DNA from: a virus | Virus record (IMG/VR): IMGVR_UViG_3300034095_000928 | Location: 1-58,855 of that record | DNA length: 58,855 bases | Direction: 5' to 3' (one strand) | Shown: piece by piece, positions 9,761 through 19,541 of the stretch | Position numbering within the stretch: the first letter of the stretch is position 1 | How the letters are laid out: each line of letters opens with the position of its first letter | Translations under genes and position numbers: made by a program | Notes under the pieces: model-generated | The model's database searches: none | Told to the model about the DNA's origin: nothing | Seen by the model: the letters and a program-made list of their open reading frames with translations, nothing else

Positions 9761-11599
9761 TCAACTGAAATTAACTGTTGATAGATTTTTAACCCTTACA
9801 TTAATATCTTTGTTAGAATATCTAATTTGGTAAGTTTGATTTGGTTCCGCGAATATAGTATCGTCAACCAACTCAATCTCTTTTGTTTCATTATCAACAT
9901 ATCTTTGTGATGTTTGAGACGATGAATATTGACCACCAACTTTATTAAATACTTTAATATCCGATAATGATATTACTCCATTCTGACTTTGTATTTGTCG
10001 TCTAATTTCCGATAAATTAACATTCTGACCCATTTGTCGATTAGACGGTTCAAAGTATGTTGAAACTAAAGTAATGATTTGTGAAATAACCGCCCCTTGT
10101 GTTTGACTACTATCCAATACAACATCAATATTTAATCCCAAATCAATCACATTTGCGGATTCTATTGAGATATAATCGTTTATCATCCTATAGTTTGATA
10201 GATAGTTAGCAATATTACTTTTTAACGTATTAGAAACAACCTCACTCAATGTTCCCGATTCATCGTAAGCCAATATTTGTATTTTGATTTTGTTATTTTC
10301 TTCAGTGATAGCAACTTTAGCAGGTGCCCCAAATTGAGATGGCATTGTTCTAATAATTGAATCGTAGTCGTTTACTGTTACCGCCCTTTTTTGTGCCGCA
10401 AAGTTAAATGAAACCAAATTTCGAACTTCTTCCATAGTAGGGAAATTAGCCCCACCAATTGCCGCAGTTACGTTAGTACAACCAAGTGAATTAACCACAG
10501 TTGTATTAATTGATTGTGATGGACCATTAACAAAGAATGATACGGTTCCAATTTGAGAAATAACGTTAACACCAACATTAGTTCCTGTACCACCACCAAC
10601 TCTATACTGTACAAACAACGTAGAATTACCTTTTAATGTACTACCTAACGCCAAGTTATTAGAATACTTGTATAAATCCAATTTAAACCCATTTCTAGCA
10701 AATTCTCTTAACTGTTCGTCAGCAGATTGACTACCACCACCAAATGTCATTTTTAAGAAACCTTCAGGTGTGAATTCTGAAATAAACTTATCACTTGTTG
10801 CAATATATTTACCAACTTTAATACCTGGTTTATCGGATACTTTTGTTGGGTCCTCAATGAAAACTCTATCCTCAGCTAACGCACTTACCTCATACCATCT
10901 ATTTTCTAATCCCAAAAACTCTTGTGCCGACGGTACATTAGTATATTGTGTACCATCCTTCAATAAAAGACTAGTAATACCTAACACATTTTTATCAGGT
11001 AAAAACATTTCATAAAAAGGTTTAACATCATTGGCAGTTATAACTTTTTTGAATACCTTTGTAAGACCATTAACAACTGTTTCTCTTTTAACAATAGTGT
11101 AATTAAGTAATTTGTTATTAGAATCAAAATTAGGGATTTTTTTTCTGTTAGGGTACCCATCAGCATTAGTTGGGGATGTAAAATCAATATCATAAACCGT
11201 TTCAAAACTTTGTCCCGCACCATTCACCTGAGAACCACGTCTCAATATACCACAATATCTTAAATCCTCCTTATCACCAAACGCAGGAACTGTAATTGAA
11301 AAATCAACTAAAGCAACCGAAGGTCTTTGACCTGGTATCTTCAATCCATAAGTTCTAGCAATATTAAATATTGAAGAAGGTTGTTGAGCGTATTGTAACA
11401 CTGTTTCCTGAATACTTCTATCAATATTAAATTGTAAGTTATCGGTAACCGCAGCATTTAAATCTAATAATACGGAGAATACCGACGCATCATTAAAGTT
11501 ATCAACTAAATCAGGATAATACGTTTTAGTGAAGTTTATTAATTCAGTTCTTATTGATTGAAAATCTCTAGTCGTATAAGATATTTTTTTATTAGCCAT
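9761..11599 (-). CDS. gp6: Baseplate wedge subunit, T4 gp6-like
   Basis: Gp6 dimers form the continuous ring of wedges that holds the T4 baseplate together around the hub. The N-terminus (YTTRDFQSIRTELINF, then YYPDLVDNFNDASVFSVLLD and an LQFNIDRSIQE segment) is the typical opening of gp6/gpJ-type wedge proteins. The C-terminal half, with a P-SQFGAPAKV segment and later an LSEIRRQIQSQNGV segment, also fits. The length of 612 aa is close to the T4 protein (660 aa). It follows gp25 by 6 bases in the same order as in other T4-type baseplate operons. Identification is by sequence pattern plus synteny. Confidence 0.9.
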   Translation of the reverse strand: MANKKISYTTRDFQSIRTELINFTKTYYPDLVDNFNDASVFSVLLDLNAAVTDNLQFNIDRSIQETVLQYAQQPSSIFNIARTYGLKIPGQRPSVALVDFSITVPAFGDKEDLRYCGILRRGSQVNGAGQSFETVYDIDFTSPTNADGYPNRKKIPNFDSNNKLLNYTIVKRETVVNGLTKVFKKVITANDVKPFYEMFLPDKNVLGITSLLLKDGTQYTNVPSAQEFLGLENRWYEVSALAEDRVFIEDPTKVSDKPGIKVGKYIATSDKFISEFTPEGFLKMTFGGGSQSADEQLREFARNGFKLDLYKYSNNLALGSTLKGNSTLFVQYRVGGGTGTNVGVNVISQIGTVSFFVNGPSQSINTTVVNSLGCTNVTAAIGGANFPTMEEVRNLVSFNFAAQKRAVTVNDYDSIIRTMPSQFGAPAKVAITEENNKIKIQILAYDESGTLSEVVSNTLKSNIANYLSNYRMINDYISIESANVIDLGLNIDVVLDSSQTQGAVISQIITLVSTYFEPSNRQMGQNVNLSEIRRQIQSQNGVISLSDIKVFNKVGGQYSSSQTSQRYVDNETKEIELVDDTIFAEPNQTYQIRYSNKDINVRVKNLSTVNFS

Positions 11600-11605
11600 A
11601 ATTTT

Positions 11606-12061
11606 TTATATATTAATAATTACAAAGTCACTTGGGTTAAATGCGTCATTAGTTACGACATAATCAATCCTAACTTTAGCGGTATGTTCTTTTTCGGAAA
11701 TTCCTGGTACTCTAAATACTCTTTCATCCCCATCTACATAAGTACCTTTATCTTCCTCACCATCAGATGCTGCTTTGACACTAATACTTGTTATTTTAAG
11801 ATTTGGTAAATATTCATCAACAGAATCTCTAATTTCGGATTCTATTTCTGAAAATGTTGGACCATCAAGTGGTTCAAAAATATATTCATATAATCTTGTA
11901 CCAAAATCAGGTAAATAATACCTTGTCCCCTTTCTTGTTAATAAAAGGTGAATCAAACTACTTCTAATCTCTTCTTCATTCGTTTGAGATAAATCTAAAT
12001 ATTTACCGTCAAAAGAATCTCTAAAAGGGAAGTTAATACCGTATGTATTTCCATTTGCCAT
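11606..12061 (-). CDS. gp25: Baseplate wedge subunit, T4 gp25-like (GPW/gp25 family)
   Basis: A small sheath-like initiator that sits in the wedge and nucleates sheath assembly. The sequence shows the gp25/gpW pattern: an S-LIHLLLTRKGTRYYLPDFGTRL core, where the R-G-x-R-x-x-P-x-F-G-x-x-L motif is family-defining, then Y-I-F-E-P, and a C-terminal beta segment with ITSISVKA. At 151 aa it is slightly longer than T4 gp25 (132 aa). It is first in a two-gene unit with gp6. A terminator for the nrd transcript lies upstream and late-promoter motifs lie between. Confidence 0.92.
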   Translation of the reverse strand: MANGNTYGINFPFRDSFDGKYLDLSQTNEEEIRSSLIHLLLTRKGTRYYLPDFGTRLYEYIFEPLDGPTFSEIESEIRDSVDEYLPNLKITSISVKAASDGEEDKGTYVDGDERVFRVPGISEKEHTAKVRIDYVVTNDAFNPSDFVIINI

Positions 12062-12065
12062 ATTA

Positions 12066-12099
12066 TATAAATATAATGTTATAATATTTCCAATAAATA
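12066..12099 (-). promoter_or_regulatory. Late-promoter-like region for gp25-gp6
   Basis: Two motif copies face gp25: TATTTATT (12099-12092) and TATTTATA (12073-12066). The first leaves a leader of about 30 bases. The second is so close to the ATG (4 bases) that it would give an essentially leaderless transcript. The region follows immediately after the nrdA terminator, as expected where a late unit begins. Confidence 0.5.
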
Positions 12100-12110
12100 G
12101 ATATAAAATA

Positions 12111-12139
12111 AAAAACTCTCGACAGTGTCGAGAGTTTTT
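12111..12139 (-). terminator. Rho-independent terminator after nrdA
   Basis: A perfect inverted repeat ACTCTCGAC/GTCGAGAGT with a 3-base loop is flanked by A and T runs, so it could work on both strands. It lies 16 bases beyond the nrdA stop and closes the uvsX-to-nrdA transcript. Confidence 0.9.
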
Positions 12140-12154
12140 AAAACTTAAATTATC

Positions 12155-14572
12155 CTATGATGAACAACCAAAACATTCAAATTCCGAATCACTTGGTTTT
12201 TCAGGTATCACGTCGACTTTAGGTTTTTCATTAGTAACAGGTCTTTCTTTTCTTGAGATATCCACTGCTAAGTGTTTCGCTCCTGTTGAAATCGCTTTAG
12301 TTCTAATGTAATAACTTAAAGTTTTCAATCCTTTATCCCATCCGTGAAAGTGTGATGAGGTTATTTTTGATAATGTTGGATTATTCATATAGATATTCAT
12401 TGATTGTGATTGGTCGATGAAAGGGGCTCTCTCAGCCGCCATATCAATCAATTCTCTTTGTGAAATCTCCCAAATTGTTTTGTATTTGTTAATTAAATGT
12501 TCAATACGTGTAACTTTTTTATTGTAATTTTTATCCTCAACATCAAGGTAATGATTGAAGTTAATATTTTGAATTGACCCCTCATTTAAGATGATATCAT
12601 TTTTCAAATCTTCACACCAAACACCAATTTTTTCAAAATCTTGAATTAAATACTTGTTAACAATTAAAATCTCACCTCCAACTACACGTCTGTTAAATAA
12701 CGCTGAGTGAGCTGGTTCAGTCATTTCAAATGACCCCGTTATCTTAGCTGAAGATGCCACAGGCATCTGAGCCGTGAATAATGAGTTACAAATACCGTGT
12801 TTCATCACACTATCTTTTAATGAATACCAATCCCACATTCCTGATAAATCATCTTCAGATAACCCCCACATATCAAATTGGAACACACCTTTCGACATTG
12901 GAGAACCTTCAAAGTAACCATATGGTTGATATTTCCCTTCAACACATAATTGATTACTCTCAGTAATTGATGCGAAATAAATTGTTTCGAAAATTTCTTT
13001 ATTTAATTTTCTTGCCTCATCAGATGTGAAAACATAATCCATTAAATAAAACACGTCAGCTAATCCTTGAACACCAATAGCAATTGCTCTTTGTTCTAAA
13101 CCACCTTTAAGTCCTTTCTGAGTTGAATAACTATTGATGTTAATAACCTTGTTTAATGTTCTTGTAACTTTTCTAACCTCATCAAATAATAATTTGAAGT
13201 CGAATTTACCGTCAATAATAAAGTTTTTCAACACCATAGATGATAATGTACATATGGCCGTCGTTTCTTCATCAGTGTATTGGAATATCTCAGCACATAA
13301 GTTAGATTGGTGAATAACTCCAATGTTTTGGTGGTTAGTTTTCTTATTAGCGTTATCTTTAGAACATAAATAAGGAACACCTGTTTCAATTTGAGACTCC
13401 AAAATTTTTGTCCAAACCTCAGTAGCACTTACTTTTTTACCTAATCCTAATTCAACTGCTTTTGCATAAGTTTGTTCATACTCATCACCATAAGACTCTT
13501 GTAATGGTTTTAGACCCGCTTTCTTAATATCATTAGGACAGAACAAATACCAATCACCACCGTTTCTAACCGCGTGCATGAAGTTATCAGGAATCCACAA
13601 TGCCGTGAACAAATCTCTCGCTCTTAACTCATCTTTACCTGTATTCTTTTTGATATCCAATAAATCGAAAATATCTTTATGCCAAGGTTCGATATAGATT
13701 GCCGCACTACCAGGTCTTCTTCCTTGTTGATTAAAGAATCTTAACCCTTCATTAACAATTTTTAAGTATTTTAATAAACCACCCGCGAATCCACCTGAAC
13801 TTGTTATACGACTTTCTTTACTACGTAAGTTAGACATACATAAACCAATACCTGCAGCATCAGAAGAATAAGTTGAGATATCACTGAATGTGTTTAATAA
13901 CCCTTGTCTTGAATCCGAATCATTATAATGTAACACACAAGACGCTAACTGAGGGATTAATGTTCCTGAGTTAATCATAATTGGGGTTGCTTTAGAGATT
14001 CTTTGTTCTGATAAAGATTTGTAGTAGTCCATAGCCTCCTCATATGATTCAGTAACCCACAAAGCGATTCTCATATACATATGTTGGGGTCTTTCGATAA
14101 CTTTACCGTTAGGTAATTTCAACAAGTACATTTCTTGTAATGCTTTCCAAGCGAAAAAGTCAAAGTTATAATCATTTTCGTGATTAATAACAGAATCAAT
14201 ATTACTTGGTCCATATTCCTCAATTATACTAACCAATTTATCGTGAACGACACCTTCAGTATGTAAAACTTTAATAGTCTCAGAAAAACTATCCAAGGTA
14301 TCTTTATGATACGCTGAGATAGCAACTGATGACGCCAATCTTGAGTAGTCGTGATGACTACCAGTGTACGATGACGCAATTTCATATACTAATTTATCCA
14401 ATTCTTTAGTAGTAATATAACCTTCAGTTGGTACTGAAGTTATTACTTTAATGAAAATCTCATCAAAGTTAACATTAAGCCCTTTGGACGCTTTTTTAAC
14501 TCTGTTGTAAATTTTTTGAGGATTAAATGATTGTTTCTCCCCGTTTCTTTTTTTAATTTTTAATGACATCAT
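12155..14572 (-). CDS. nrdA: Ribonucleoside-diphosphate reductase, class Ia alpha subunit
   Basis: Reduces ribonucleoside diphosphates to deoxy forms together with NrdB, supplying dNTPs for phage replication. An ATP-cone lies at residues about 3-90 (KKRNGEKQSFNPQKIYNRV). The catalytic cysteines are visible in LASCVLHY (redox partner), the NLCAEIFQ motif (thiyl radical cysteine with the neighbouring Asn and Glu) and AICTLSS (second redox cysteine). The C-terminus ends in CFGCSS, the swinging CxxC that is re-reduced by thioredoxin or glutaredoxin. The length of 805 aa is normal. It lies 18 bases after nrdB at the end of the replication operon. The start could be either of two adjacent ATGs. Confidence 0.97.
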   Translation of the reverse strand: MMSLKIKKRNGEKQSFNPQKIYNRVKKASKGLNVNFDEIFIKVITSVPTEGYITTKELDKLVYEIASSYTGSHHDYSRLASSVAISAYHKDTLDSFSETIKVLHTEGVVHDKLVSIIEEYGPSNIDSVINHENDYNFDFFAWKALQEMYLLKLPNGKVIERPQHMYMRIALWVTESYEEAMDYYKSLSEQRISKATPIMINSGTLIPQLASCVLHYNDSDSRQGLLNTFSDISTYSSDAAGIGLCMSNLRSKESRITSSGGFAGGLLKYLKIVNEGLRFFNQQGRRPGSAAIYIEPWHKDIFDLLDIKKNTGKDELRARDLFTALWIPDNFMHAVRNGGDWYLFCPNDIKKAGLKPLQESYGDEYEQTYAKAVELGLGKKVSATEVWTKILESQIETGVPYLCSKDNANKKTNHQNIGVIHQSNLCAEIFQYTDEETTAICTLSSMVLKNFIIDGKFDFKLLFDEVRKVTRTLNKVININSYSTQKGLKGGLEQRAIAIGVQGLADVFYLMDYVFTSDEARKLNKEIFETIYFASITESNQLCVEGKYQPYGYFEGSPMSKGVFQFDMWGLSEDDLSGMWDWYSLKDSVMKHGICNSLFTAQMPVASSAKITGSFEMTEPAHSALFNRRVVGGEILIVNKYLIQDFEKIGVWCEDLKNDIILNEGSIQNINFNHYLDVEDKNYNKKVTRIEHLINKYKTIWEISQRELIDMAAERAPFIDQSQSMNIYMNNPTLSKITSSHFHGWDKGLKTLSYYIRTKAISTGAKHLAVDISRKERPVTNEKPKVDVIPEKPSDSEFECFGCSS

Positions 14573-14590
14573 ATCAATTATAATATTTTA

Positions 14591-15538
14591 TTAAAACTCG
14601 TCAGTGAACGTAATTGTTTCATTCAATTTAGCCTTTTGGTATTCAAGGGTTCTATTTTCAAAGAAGTTACCTTTAGTTTCAACCGCAATCTGTTCCATGA
14701 ACTTGAAAGGTTGGTCGACATTAAATTCTTTACTACAACCTAACTTGTACAATAGACCATCAACCACAAATTCTAAATATTGTTTCATTAAATTAGAATT
14801 CATTCCAATTAAAGAAACAGGTAGTGATTCGGTTATAAATTCTTTTTCAATTTCCAATGCTGAAAGTAAGATTTCTTTAATACGTTTTTCACTTGGTTTG
14901 TCCTCAATATGGTTGTTCAATAAGTGAATAGCGAAGTCACAGTGAAGATTTTCGTCTTTGAAAATCAATGCGTTAGCGTCACATAAACCTTGCATAATCC
15001 CTCTTGATTTCAACCAAAATATTGAACAGAATGAACCAGAAAAAAATATCCCTTCCACCGCTGCAAATGCTATCAATCGTTCTTGAAAAGATGCGTTCTC
15101 AATCCAATCTAAAGCCCATTTTGCTTTCTTTTGAACTGCTTCTAATCTGTCAATTGCGTGAAAACAATCATCTTTTTCCTTAGAGTCTGTGATATAAGTA
15201 TCAATCAATAAAGAATAAGTTAATGAGTGTTCGTTCTCCATCGCAATTTGAAAACCATAGAAGAATTTAGCCTCAGGATATTGAACCTCTCTTGAGAAGT
15301 TCTCAGCAATGTTTTCATTAACAATACCATCAGATGCCGCAAAAAACGCTAAGATATTTTTGATAAAATATTTTTCATTATCTGATAAATTTTCCCAATC
15401 TCTAATGTCATCACTCAAATCAAATTCTTCAGCCGTCCAAAACGCCGCTTTGTGGTCTTTGTAAAATTGCCAAATATCATGGTATTGTATTGGGAATACC
15501 ACAAATCTGTCAGGGTTTGGTTTTAAAATATTTTCCAT
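14591..15538 (-). CDS. nrdB: Ribonucleoside-diphosphate reductase, class Ia beta subunit
   Basis: Carries the diiron-tyrosyl radical cofactor for NrdA. Iron-ligand motifs are visible: FDLSDDI near residue 42, DGIVNENI, then E101-x2-H104 with the radical tyrosine four residues later (Y108), EGIFF, and [10 protein letters not shown] near the end of the core. The frame is open to 15583, but that extension reads through the 3' end of the helicase gene; the ATG at 15538 is one base after the helicase stop (TAATATG) and gives the normal [12 protein letters not shown] start (315 aa). The C-terminus ends ITFTDEF, an acidic-aromatic tail of the type that docks NrdB on NrdA. Confidence 0.96.
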   Translation of the reverse strand: MENILKPNPDRFVVFPIQYHDIWQFYKDHKAAFWTAEEFDLSDDIRDWENLSDNEKYFIKNILAFFAASDGIVNENIAENFSREVQYPEAKFFYGFQIAMENEHSLTYSLLIDTYITDSKEKDDCFHAIDRLEAVQKKAKWALDWIENASFQERLIAFAAVEGIFFSGSFCSIFWLKSRGIMQGLCDANALIFKDENLHCDFAIHLLNNHIEDKPSEKRIKEILLSALEIEKEFITESLPVSLIGMNSNLMKQYLEFVVDGLLYKLGCSKEFNVDQPFKFMEQIAVETKGNFFENRTLEYQKAKLNETITFTDEF

Positions 15539-15539
15539 A

Positions 15540-16958
15540 TTACTCAGGTTTTTCTTTGTTATCTTTGTTATCTTTGTTATCATTACTTTTTTGATTCAAT
15601 TTACGTTTCTCCATCAAATCTTTAATTCTCTGTCTATTTTGTTCTTCTTTTTGTTCTTCAAGACCTAAGAATGTAACTGATGACTCTGTATCAATTTCTA
15701 ACATTCCGTTATCAAATTTACAGTTCTCAAACACAACCCCATCATCACCGATACGAGACTTAGTAATCGCAATAGTTGCTAATTTCATCTCTTTTTGTTG
15801 TAAAGTTTTAGCAACTGAGATAATAACGTGACCTACTTGTGCTTTCTTAATCGAACCACCCATTTGGTCAGTAGTAACAACCTCAGATGAGATTGAACTT
15901 CTATTACCTTGAGTTGCGGTCCAACCAACTAAATCAAGTTCGTGACACATAGCCTCAAATGACCTCATCACAGACCCCTCAGATTTCCATTCATCACTAT
16001 GTTGTCTATCAGGTATAACACAGTCAATGTAATCCAAAAGAACCATATCAACTTTATTACCATCAGCAATCATTTTTCTGATTTGGTTTTTTATTTGGAA
16101 CATTGATATTGTATCAGACGGTAATTTCGTTAGGATTAATTGGTTCTCCATTTTTTCCTTGATTTCCTTAACCGCAATCATAACTTCATCCTTTTTAGTT
16201 GATAAATCATCAGGGTGAACTTTTGTCCACAAAGTTATGTGTTTTCTTTGGATAATCTTAGGATTATCTTCAAAAAATATTTGAAGGACATTATAACCTA
16301 AATTAAATGCGTTATTCGCGATTTTAGTTAATAACGTAGATTTACCCACACCTGTCGGTGCCAAAACAACACCAATTTCACCTTTAGCTAAACCACCCTT
16401 TAATAATCGGTCAATACCTGGTATTCCCATTGGTATAGGATGTCTATAATCCTCATTTAAAACAGAATCTAAGTCAGAAAACACGTCTGACATACCACTT
16501 TCTCTTTGACCTACTTGTAAAGCCTCTCTAACTAATTGTTCAACTTTATCATAGTTTTCGAACTCACCACCATCTATGATTTTTTGTGCTTTGTTCATCA
16601 CTTTTTGAAGTTCTTGTTGTTTACAAAACTTCATTGCTTTATCCTGAACAAAGTCCCCACCTTCAATAGGTGACTCTTTAATTTTTTTAATGGTATCAAT
16701 AACCATTTTTGACGCCAATTCTTGTTGTAGTTCAGATTTTGTAATCTGTTCTAACGTATCATACGTTGGTGTATGCTCGTATTTAACGTAGTACTCTTTA
16801 ATCATCTGCATGATTAATTTAAAGTACTTGTTTTCAAAGTAATTCACCTCTATTACGTCAATAATAGACCTTGCAAATTCCTTATCAACAATAATTTGGT
16901 TTAATAACTGTAGTTGAAAACTACTTCCTAAATAATCAAAATTTTTCTTAGAACTCAT
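15540..16958 (-). CDS. Replicative DNA helicase, DnaB/T4 gp41 type
   Basis: Hexameric 5'-3' helicase that would unwind the fork ahead of the phage polymerase. An N-terminal helical domain (to about residue 150) is followed by a RecA-like core with Walker [10 protein letters not shown] near residue 200, Walker B MVLLDYID, and a TATQGNRSS segment fitting DnaB motif H3/H4. The length of 472 aa matches T4 gp41 (475 aa). The C-terminus is a Lys/Asn/Asp tail with a short repeat of NKDNKDNKE type. It is followed by nrdB after one base. No separate primase is recognised in this window. Confidence 0.93.
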   Translation of the reverse strand: MSSKKNFDYLGSSFQLQLLNQIIVDKEFARSIIDVIEVNYFENKYFKLIMQMIKEYYVKYEHTPTYDTLEQITKSELQQELASKMVIDTIKKIKESPIEGGDFVQDKAMKFCKQQELQKVMNKAQKIIDGGEFENYDKVEQLVREALQVGQRESGMSDVFSDLDSVLNEDYRHPIPMGIPGIDRLLKGGLAKGEIGVVLAPTGVGKSTLLTKIANNAFNLGYNVLQIFFEDNPKIIQRKHITLWTKVHPDDLSTKKDEVMIAVKEIKEKMENQLILTKLPSDTISMFQIKNQIRKMIADGNKVDMVLLDYIDCVIPDRQHSDEWKSEGSVMRSFEAMCHELDLVGWTATQGNRSSISSEVVTTDQMGGSIKKAQVGHVIISVAKTLQQKEMKLATIAITKSRIGDDGVVFENCKFDNGMLEIDTESSVTFLGLEEQKEEQNRQRIKDLMEKRKLNQKSNDNKDNKDNKEKPE

Positions 16959-16979
16959 ATGTTTTTATATTGTATTAAT

Positions 16980-16987
16980 CATAAATA
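16980..16987 (-). promoter_or_regulatory. Possible internal promoter motif before the helicase gene
   Basis: TATTTATG on the minus strand, 21 bases before the helicase ATG, in the 29-base gap after the unknown 150-aa gene. It resembles the late motif, but the gene is expected early, so it may be chance in AT-rich DNA. Confidence 0.25.
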
Positions 16988-17440
16988 TTAAACCTCAAGT
17001 GGAATTCCAAGATATTCGTAAGTTAAATTTTTAGATGAAAAAATGTCAGTCAAAGACATAAGTAAGTTTTTTAGGTGTGGGCGTACGTCCACAGTGTATC
17101 TTATCTTCGGAGGGTATATTTTAGCATCAAACTCTCTATGACAAATTGTCACGTCTCCCTCTTTAATATAGACACTAAAAGACTCAGGTCCATCAGTATA
17201 TGATGTATCAAGTACTGAAGGGTTGTTCATAATTTCATACATGTTATCCAACATATATGTTGCAGATTTCATCTTTAATTCTCGTTCCAAATCATTCTTG
17301 AAATCTTTAATTAGATTATACAAATCTATCGAGCCTTTCGCTTTCGGATTATAATCTTTAATATTAAAAAGTCTTTGAACGATAATGTTGTTATTCACTT
17401 TCATTAAAAATTCCAATTTTGTTGCCGTTTGTTCTTTCAT
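16988..17440 (-). CDS. Unknown protein in the replication operon (150 aa)
   Basis: No family recognised. It is mixed alpha/beta, predicted soluble, with a helical N-terminal half (LIKDFKNDLERELKMK) and a C-terminal strand-rich part. It has a single cysteine and no obvious catalytic motif. It sits between RNase H (4-base gap upstream) and the replicative helicase, so a replication-accessory role such as a helicase loader (T4 gp59 position) or a small fork protein is conceivable. That is inferred from neighbourhood only; at 150 aa it is shorter than T4 gp59 (217 aa). Confidence 0.75.
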   Translation of the reverse strand: MKEQTATKLEFLMKVNNNIIVQRLFNIKDYNPKAKGSIDLYNLIKDFKNDLERELKMKSATYMLDNMYEIMNNPSVLDTSYTDGPESFSVYIKEGDVTICHREFDAKIYPPKIRYTVDVRPHLKNLLMSLTDIFSSKNLTYEYLGIPLEV

Positions 17441-17444
17441 ACTT

Positions 17445-18443
17445 TTAATTTTTAAACTTTCTTTTTTCTTTTCTTGCTAATTTTAAATAGGGTGTCAAGA
17501 ATTTCACCCATTCATTATCTCTCTTAGGTAGGTATTTGAATAAACCATCTTCCATCATCATTTTCATCAGATTCTTGTACCCCCTACCTTCAGGGTCTAA
17601 AGTTTCTGAGTAATAAAGTTCTACAATTTCTTTTCCATCATCATTAATTAAAGGGTTCGACAAATCAACTATTTTTTCATTAATAACAAAAAATTCATCA
17701 CCAAATATACCATTTTTTGTTTTACCACTTAATAAATTTTTAAGTGCCGAGTTTTCTTTATCTTCTTTTAACATACCCTCAGCTCTTGTTAAAATATCGG
17801 AAACAGATACCACTTTTTCAAGTATCTCAGGAAATAATTTGATAAATGTTTTTTCACCTAAGTAATATATACCGTCAATATTATCTGACTTATCACCCGA
17901 TAGTATTTTATAGGTTGTAACGTTCTGATGAGGTATCTCAATGTTGTCAATTTTGATTTTATCCCCATTCTTATAGACTTTCTTCTGTGATGGTGAATAG
18001 ACACTCACTTTATCAGAGATAAGTTGTGTAAGGTCTTTATCATCAGAAAAAATAACTTTAGTTTCAGTTTCGGAAATATGACAATAATGAGCAATTAAAT
18101 CATCGGCTTCATTATTAGGAATATCAATTTGTCTAACAAATGTTTCCTCTAAATATTGTTTGATTCGTTGTCTTTGTTGGTGATAAGATTCTTCGTTAAA
18201 GTTCTTGTAAACTCTACGGTTTTCTTTGTATTGAGGGTATATTAGTTTTCGAGATGAGGAATTATCTTCCCCATCCCAAAATACTACTACTTTATCAAAA
18301 TTATGTTCTTCAATAAATTTTCTAATGGTGTTTAAAAAGTGCCAAATTCCACCCACATGTCGTCCTTCATGGTAAAATTCTTTTACACCATGAAATCCAA
18401 TTTTAAATAAATTATTCCCGTCAATTAATAGGGTTTTTGTCAT
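17445..18443 (-). CDS. 5'-3' exonuclease / flap endonuclease, T4 RNase H-like
   Basis: Removes RNA primers and 5' flaps during lagging-strand synthesis. It opens with LLIDGNNLFKIGFHG, the metal-binding Asp of the PIN/FEN fold, then VVVFWDGEDNSSSR, NEADDLIAHY (acidic pair), FSDDKDLTQLI (conserved SDDKD) and TTYKILSGDKSDNI, the helix-hairpin-helix entry typical of FEN enzymes. The length of 332 aa is close to T4 RNase H (305 aa). It lies between uvsX and the unknown 150-aa gene in a minus-strand operon. Confidence 0.93.
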   Translation of the reverse strand: MTKTLLIDGNNLFKIGFHGVKEFYHEGRHVGGIWHFLNTIRKFIEEHNFDKVVVFWDGEDNSSSRKLIYPQYKENRRVYKNFNEESYHQQRQRIKQYLEETFVRQIDIPNNEADDLIAHYCHISETETKVIFSDDKDLTQLISDKVSVYSPSQKKVYKNGDKIKIDNIEIPHQNVTTYKILSGDKSDNIDGIYYLGEKTFIKLFPEILEKVVSVSDILTRAEGMLKEDKENSALKNLLSGKTKNGIFGDEFFVINEKIVDLSNPLINDDGKEIVELYYSETLDPEGRGYKNLMKMMMEDGLFKYLPKRDNEWVKFLTPYLKLARKEKRKFKN

Positions 18444-18468
18444 TTTTTACCATTAAATGGTTCTACAA

Positions 18469-19473
18469 TCAATCTTCGAATTCTTCTTCCGCTTCAGTAG
18501 ATGCAAAAATTTCACTCAGTTTGAAGTCACCTTCACCACCTAATTTTTGATTCCAATATTCGGAAAATTCTTTTTTGTACTTGTCAATCTCGGTTTTATC
18601 GTCTTTGATATAACCTTGAGGAACTGCCAATATTTTACCATCTTTATATGATAACCCATTAACGTGGTTCTTCAATATTGAAATTTTTGTTCTCGTTGCG
18701 TAAACAACCGTTCTATTATTTTTAGTCGCGGTAATGTGATTAATACCCGCTTTCTTTTGATTACCAAATAAGAATACTAATGACGATGCTAACCATATAG
18801 CTTCACCACCTTTAGCCTTAATCTCAGGTTGTCCAAAAGGATTATCAGGTAATTCTACCCAAGGTTGATTAATAACCACCATACTCGCCCAATAAGGAAC
18901 ATCTTCTTTTTTAGTTTTAGATATTCTCGCTGAAATACCCATACCAATTTTATCGGCAAAAGTTGCTGCGTTATGTTGTTTACCACCTTTACCATCAAAT
19001 GTCATCTTACAAGGTATTGAACCCACAGAATCCCATAAAAAGATAATGTTAAAAGGAATTTCACCTTTATCTTGAGCATCTAAAATATTATTGATAAATT
19101 CCGTTGCTTGTTCAATGTAATCAAAACTATCATTGAAGATAAAATGACCGTCCCATTCTCCATCAGAGTTTTGTTCAGCCTGAAGTCCTAATTCAACCGC
19201 ATGTTCCCAATTCCATTTTCTTTCAGTAATAATGAATACAGGTAAGTCACCTTGTTTTTGTGCGTTCGCCGCGGCCAAAATCATTGCAGTTGTTTTAGAT
19301 GAGTTTGAGTGCCCTAAAAACATACTGATGTGTCCTTTACTTGGCCCTGGTATCCCACACGCTTCAGTAAACGCCTCACCACAATTGTAAAAACTCTCAG
19401 GTTTGTATTTTGTCTTAGTAGAATACTTTTCTTTAATAGTGTCTAATGATATTTCTTTTTTCTTAATTGCCAT
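18469..19473 (-). CDS. uvsX: RecA-like recombinase, T4 UvsX-like
   Basis: Strand-exchange protein for recombination-dependent replication and repair. Walker A is G54-H-S-N-S-S-K60-T61, with Ser in place of the usual Gly before Lys, a form also found in T4 UvsX (GPSKSFKS). FIITERKWNWEHAVELG supplies the catalytic Glu region, IIFLWDSVGSI is Walker B, and the N-QPWVELPDNPFGQPEIKAKGG segment covers the L1/L2 DNA-binding area. The C-terminus is acidic (EAEEEFED). The length of 334 aa is near T4 UvsX (391 aa). It is first in the operon that ends at nrdA, immediately behind the gp32 terminator. Confidence 0.93.
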   Translation of the reverse strand: MAIKKKEISLDTIKEKYSTKTKYKPESFYNCGEAFTEACGIPGPSKGHISMFLGHSNSSKTTAMILAAANAQKQGDLPVFIITERKWNWEHAVELGLQAEQNSDGEWDGHFIFNDSFDYIEQATEFINNILDAQDKGEIPFNIIFLWDSVGSIPCKMTFDGKGGKQHNAATFADKIGMGISARISKTKKEDVPYWASMVVINQPWVELPDNPFGQPEIKAKGGEAIWLASSLVFLFGNQKKAGINHITATKNNRTVVYATRTKISILKNHVNGLSYKDGKILAVPQGYIKDDKTEIDKYKKEFSEYWNQKLGGEGDFKLSEIFASTEAEEEFED

Positions 19474-19501
19474 AAATAAATGTATTAATAAATTTTAAAA
19501 A

Positions 19502-19527
19502 GATAAACCCCAAATATGGGGTTTATC
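19502..19527 (-). terminator. Rho-independent terminator after gp32
   Basis: Inverted repeat GATAAACCCC/GGGGTTTATC with a 6-base loop, followed on the minus strand by CTTTTT. It lies 15 bases past the gp32 stop, isolating abundant gp32 mRNA from uvsX or allowing partial read-through. Confidence 0.9.
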
Positions 19528-19541
19528 ATGAAATAATTCAA

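Noticed and set aside
14604-14927. Plus-strand 107-codon open frame
   Set aside because: It lies entirely antisense to the well-conserved nrdB gene and has no promoter motif or recognisable domain.
15539-15583. Upstream extension of nrdB ([12 protein letters not shown]...)
   Set aside because: It is the helicase C-terminal repeat read in another frame; the normal NrdB start is at 15538.
18469-19473. Ser instead of Gly in the UvsX Walker A as a defect
   Set aside because: T4 UvsX itself has an atypical Walker A of this sort, so it is a family trait.
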